64,000 bases of DNA. Source: an uncultured Sphingobacteriales bacterium (GTDB lineage Bacteria > Bacteroidota > Bacteroidia > Chitinophagales > Chitinophagaceae). Numbering within the stretch: position 1 is the first letter of the stretch; every line of letters begins with the position of its first letter. Positions 63,010 through 64,000 of the stretch are shown here, piece after piece. Position numbers and translations under genes: made by a program. The notes below the pieces were generated by a model. It was not told the origin of the DNA, did not search any database, and saw nothing but the letters and a program-made list of their open reading frames with translations. The stretch covers positions 1-64,000 of the forward strand of contig CALKHN010000079.1 in NCBI GenBank assembly GCA_937991535.1. Reading direction: 5' to 3'.

Positions 63010-64000
63010 ATGAACAGGATATCTAAATCAATCAGCACATTATTCTTTGGTATCATTGTTTTTGGCCACTATATCTTACCCGCACAAACCACCAAAACTT
63101 CATTAAACCTCGAGGATATTTTCAGCAACGGCGCTTACCGTCAAAAAGGATTTGGACCTGTTCGCTGGATGAAAGACAATAATGGTTATTCCACATTGGA
63201 GGCTAACAAAACCTATGGAGGAAATGATATTATCCGCTATGATGCACCTACGGGTGAAAGAACTGTATTGGTTTCTGCACAAAAATTAATTCCGCGGGGA
63301 GAAACAAAACCGCTAATGATCGCTAACTACAGCTGGTCTGATGACGATAGTAAATTATTAATTTTTACCAACACAAGAAGAGTGTGGCGCTACCATACGC
63401 GGGGCGATTACTGGGTACTTAATTTAAAAACAGGGCAGCTGCAACAACTTGGTAAGCCGGTGGAAAGAACAACAATGATGTTCGCCAAATTTTCTCCCGA
63501 TGCTGGCAAAGTTGCTTATGTAAGCAAGTCCAATATTTATATAGAGGATCTTACCAGCGGCGCCATCATTCAGGTTACGCACGACGGCGGCGGAAATATC
63601 ATAAACGGCACTTTCGACTGGGTGTACGAAGAAGAGCTTGATGACAGGGATGGTTTTAGGTGGAGTTCCGATGGTAAGTATATTGCTTACTGGCAGTCTG
63701 ACACCAAAGGCATGGGTACTTTTTTCCTGATCGATAATATTGATTCTATTTATTCAAAACCTATTCCGCTGCCATATCCCAAAGTGGGCACTACCCTTTC
63801 AGATGTAAAAATTGGTGTGGTTCCGGTGGCAGGCGGACCAACGAGATGGTTTGATATTCCCGGCGACCCACGCAACAATTACCTTGCCCGCATGGATTTT
63901 GTGCCAAACACTAATGAAGTGATGATCCAGCAGCTAAACCGAAAGCAGGATTCTAATTTTGTATGGATAGGAGACATCGGTACAATGAAACTGAAAAATA
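63010..64000 (+). CDS. S9-family/DPP-IV-type peptidase, N-terminal part (cut by window end)
   Basis: The first 330 codons: signal peptide ('LFFGIIVFGHYILPAQ'), then 'LNLEDIFSNGAYRQKGFGPV' and the DPP-IV propeller blades ('NYSWSDDDSKLLIFTNTRRV', 'FDWVYEEELDDRDGFRWSSD'). The 'YEEE'-like segment is the DPP-IV double-glutamate motif that binds the substrate N-terminus. The alpha/beta hydrolase domain with the serine triad is beyond the window. It may release dipeptides from glycoproteins. Confidence 0.85.
   Translation, partial: MNRISKSISTLFFGIIVFGHYILPAQTTKTSLNLEDIFSNGAYRQKGFGPVRWMKDNNGYSTLEANKTYGGNDIIRYDAPTGERTVLVSAQKLIPRGETKPLMIANYSWSDDDSKLLIFTNTRRVWRYHTRGDYWVLNLKTGQLQQLGKPVERTTMMFAKFSPDAGKVAYVSKSNIYIEDLTSGAIIQVTHDGGGNIINGTFDWVYEEELDDRDGFRWSSDGKYIAYWQSDTKGMGTFFLIDNIDSIYSKPIPLPYPKVGTTLSDVKIGVVPVAGGPTRWFDIPGDPRNNYLARMDFVPNTNEVMIQQLNRKQDSNFVWIGDIGTMKLKN

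Noticed and set aside
1..64000. tRNA, rRNA, CRISPR array or intact insertion sequence
   Set aside because: Reading through the gaps gave no cloverleaf with a TTCGA-type arm, no regular repeat-spacer pattern and no complete transposase; a dedicated search would be needed to exclude small ones.

Overview
The window looks like a chromosomal segment of a Bacteroidota bacterium, most likely Chitinophagaceae or a close relative. The grounds are a SusC/SusD pair, a type IX secretion (T9SS) C-terminal sorting domain, many Na+/solute symporters and beta-propeller proteins of glycan-foraging Bacteroidota, Bacteroidota-type mobilization genes, and moderate-to-low GC. The taxon is inferred from gene content only.

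Region 1 (1-17.4 kb) is a carbohydrate locus. Four genes on the + strand encode a YVTN propeller protein (cut by the window edge), an FG-GAP/VCBS protein, an Asp-box sialidase-like protein and a fusion of a NanM-like Kelch propeller to a sodium:solute symporter. They converge on a nine-gene minus-strand operon (17184 down to 8216): Gfo/Idh oxidoreductase, NagB-like isomerase/deaminase, PIG-L deacetylase, class I aldolase, second Gfo/Idh, PfkB kinase, DUF1097 membrane protein, NanA-like lyase and class III aminotransferase. Together they look like an uncharacterised route for an N-acylated amino sugar or nonulosonic acid. Two GTAC-type inverted repeats precede the operon, followed by a decayed AraC-type regulator.

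Region 2 (18.0-24.8 kb) is a DNA-repair island: a DnaE2-type polymerase and DinB overlap, then a small membrane protein and a SRAP/HMCES-type protein. They converge with a coupled minus-strand trio containing an endonuclease III-like protein. A perfect 21-bp palindrome lies just before dnaE2.

Region 3 (24.8-37.8 kb) mixes live genes with decay. Broken genes include a TlpA-like thioredoxin, a lipoprotein with one nonsense codon, a partial gene duplicate and an internally deleted fructose-1,6-bisphosphatase. There is a two-copy intergenic repeat and several terminator hairpins. Intact genes include an LpxH-like phosphoesterase with a glycosyltransferase, a 1597-residue T9SS-exported protein and a VOC protein.

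Region 4 (37.9-47.9 kb) is a mobilization/ICE-type module: zinc-ribbon protein, two SSBs, TnsA-like nuclease, DUF932 protein, a stand-alone MutS-I-like domain, RadC, a primase without zinc ligands, small Mob protein, relaxase and coupling protein, with a strong hairpin (oriT candidate) beside the mob genes. No integrase and no tra (mating-pore) genes are visible, so it is a fragment or a mobilizable element.

Region 5 (48.0-64.0 kb) is again glycan use: a cytochrome c/propeller lipoprotein, AraC regulator, SSS symporter, SusC, SusD, a GH95 alpha-L-fucosidase, an unrecognised secreted protein and the start of an S9/DPP-IV peptidase. This suggests a fucosylated-glycan utilization locus. No tRNA, rRNA, CRISPR array or intact insertion sequence was recognised.
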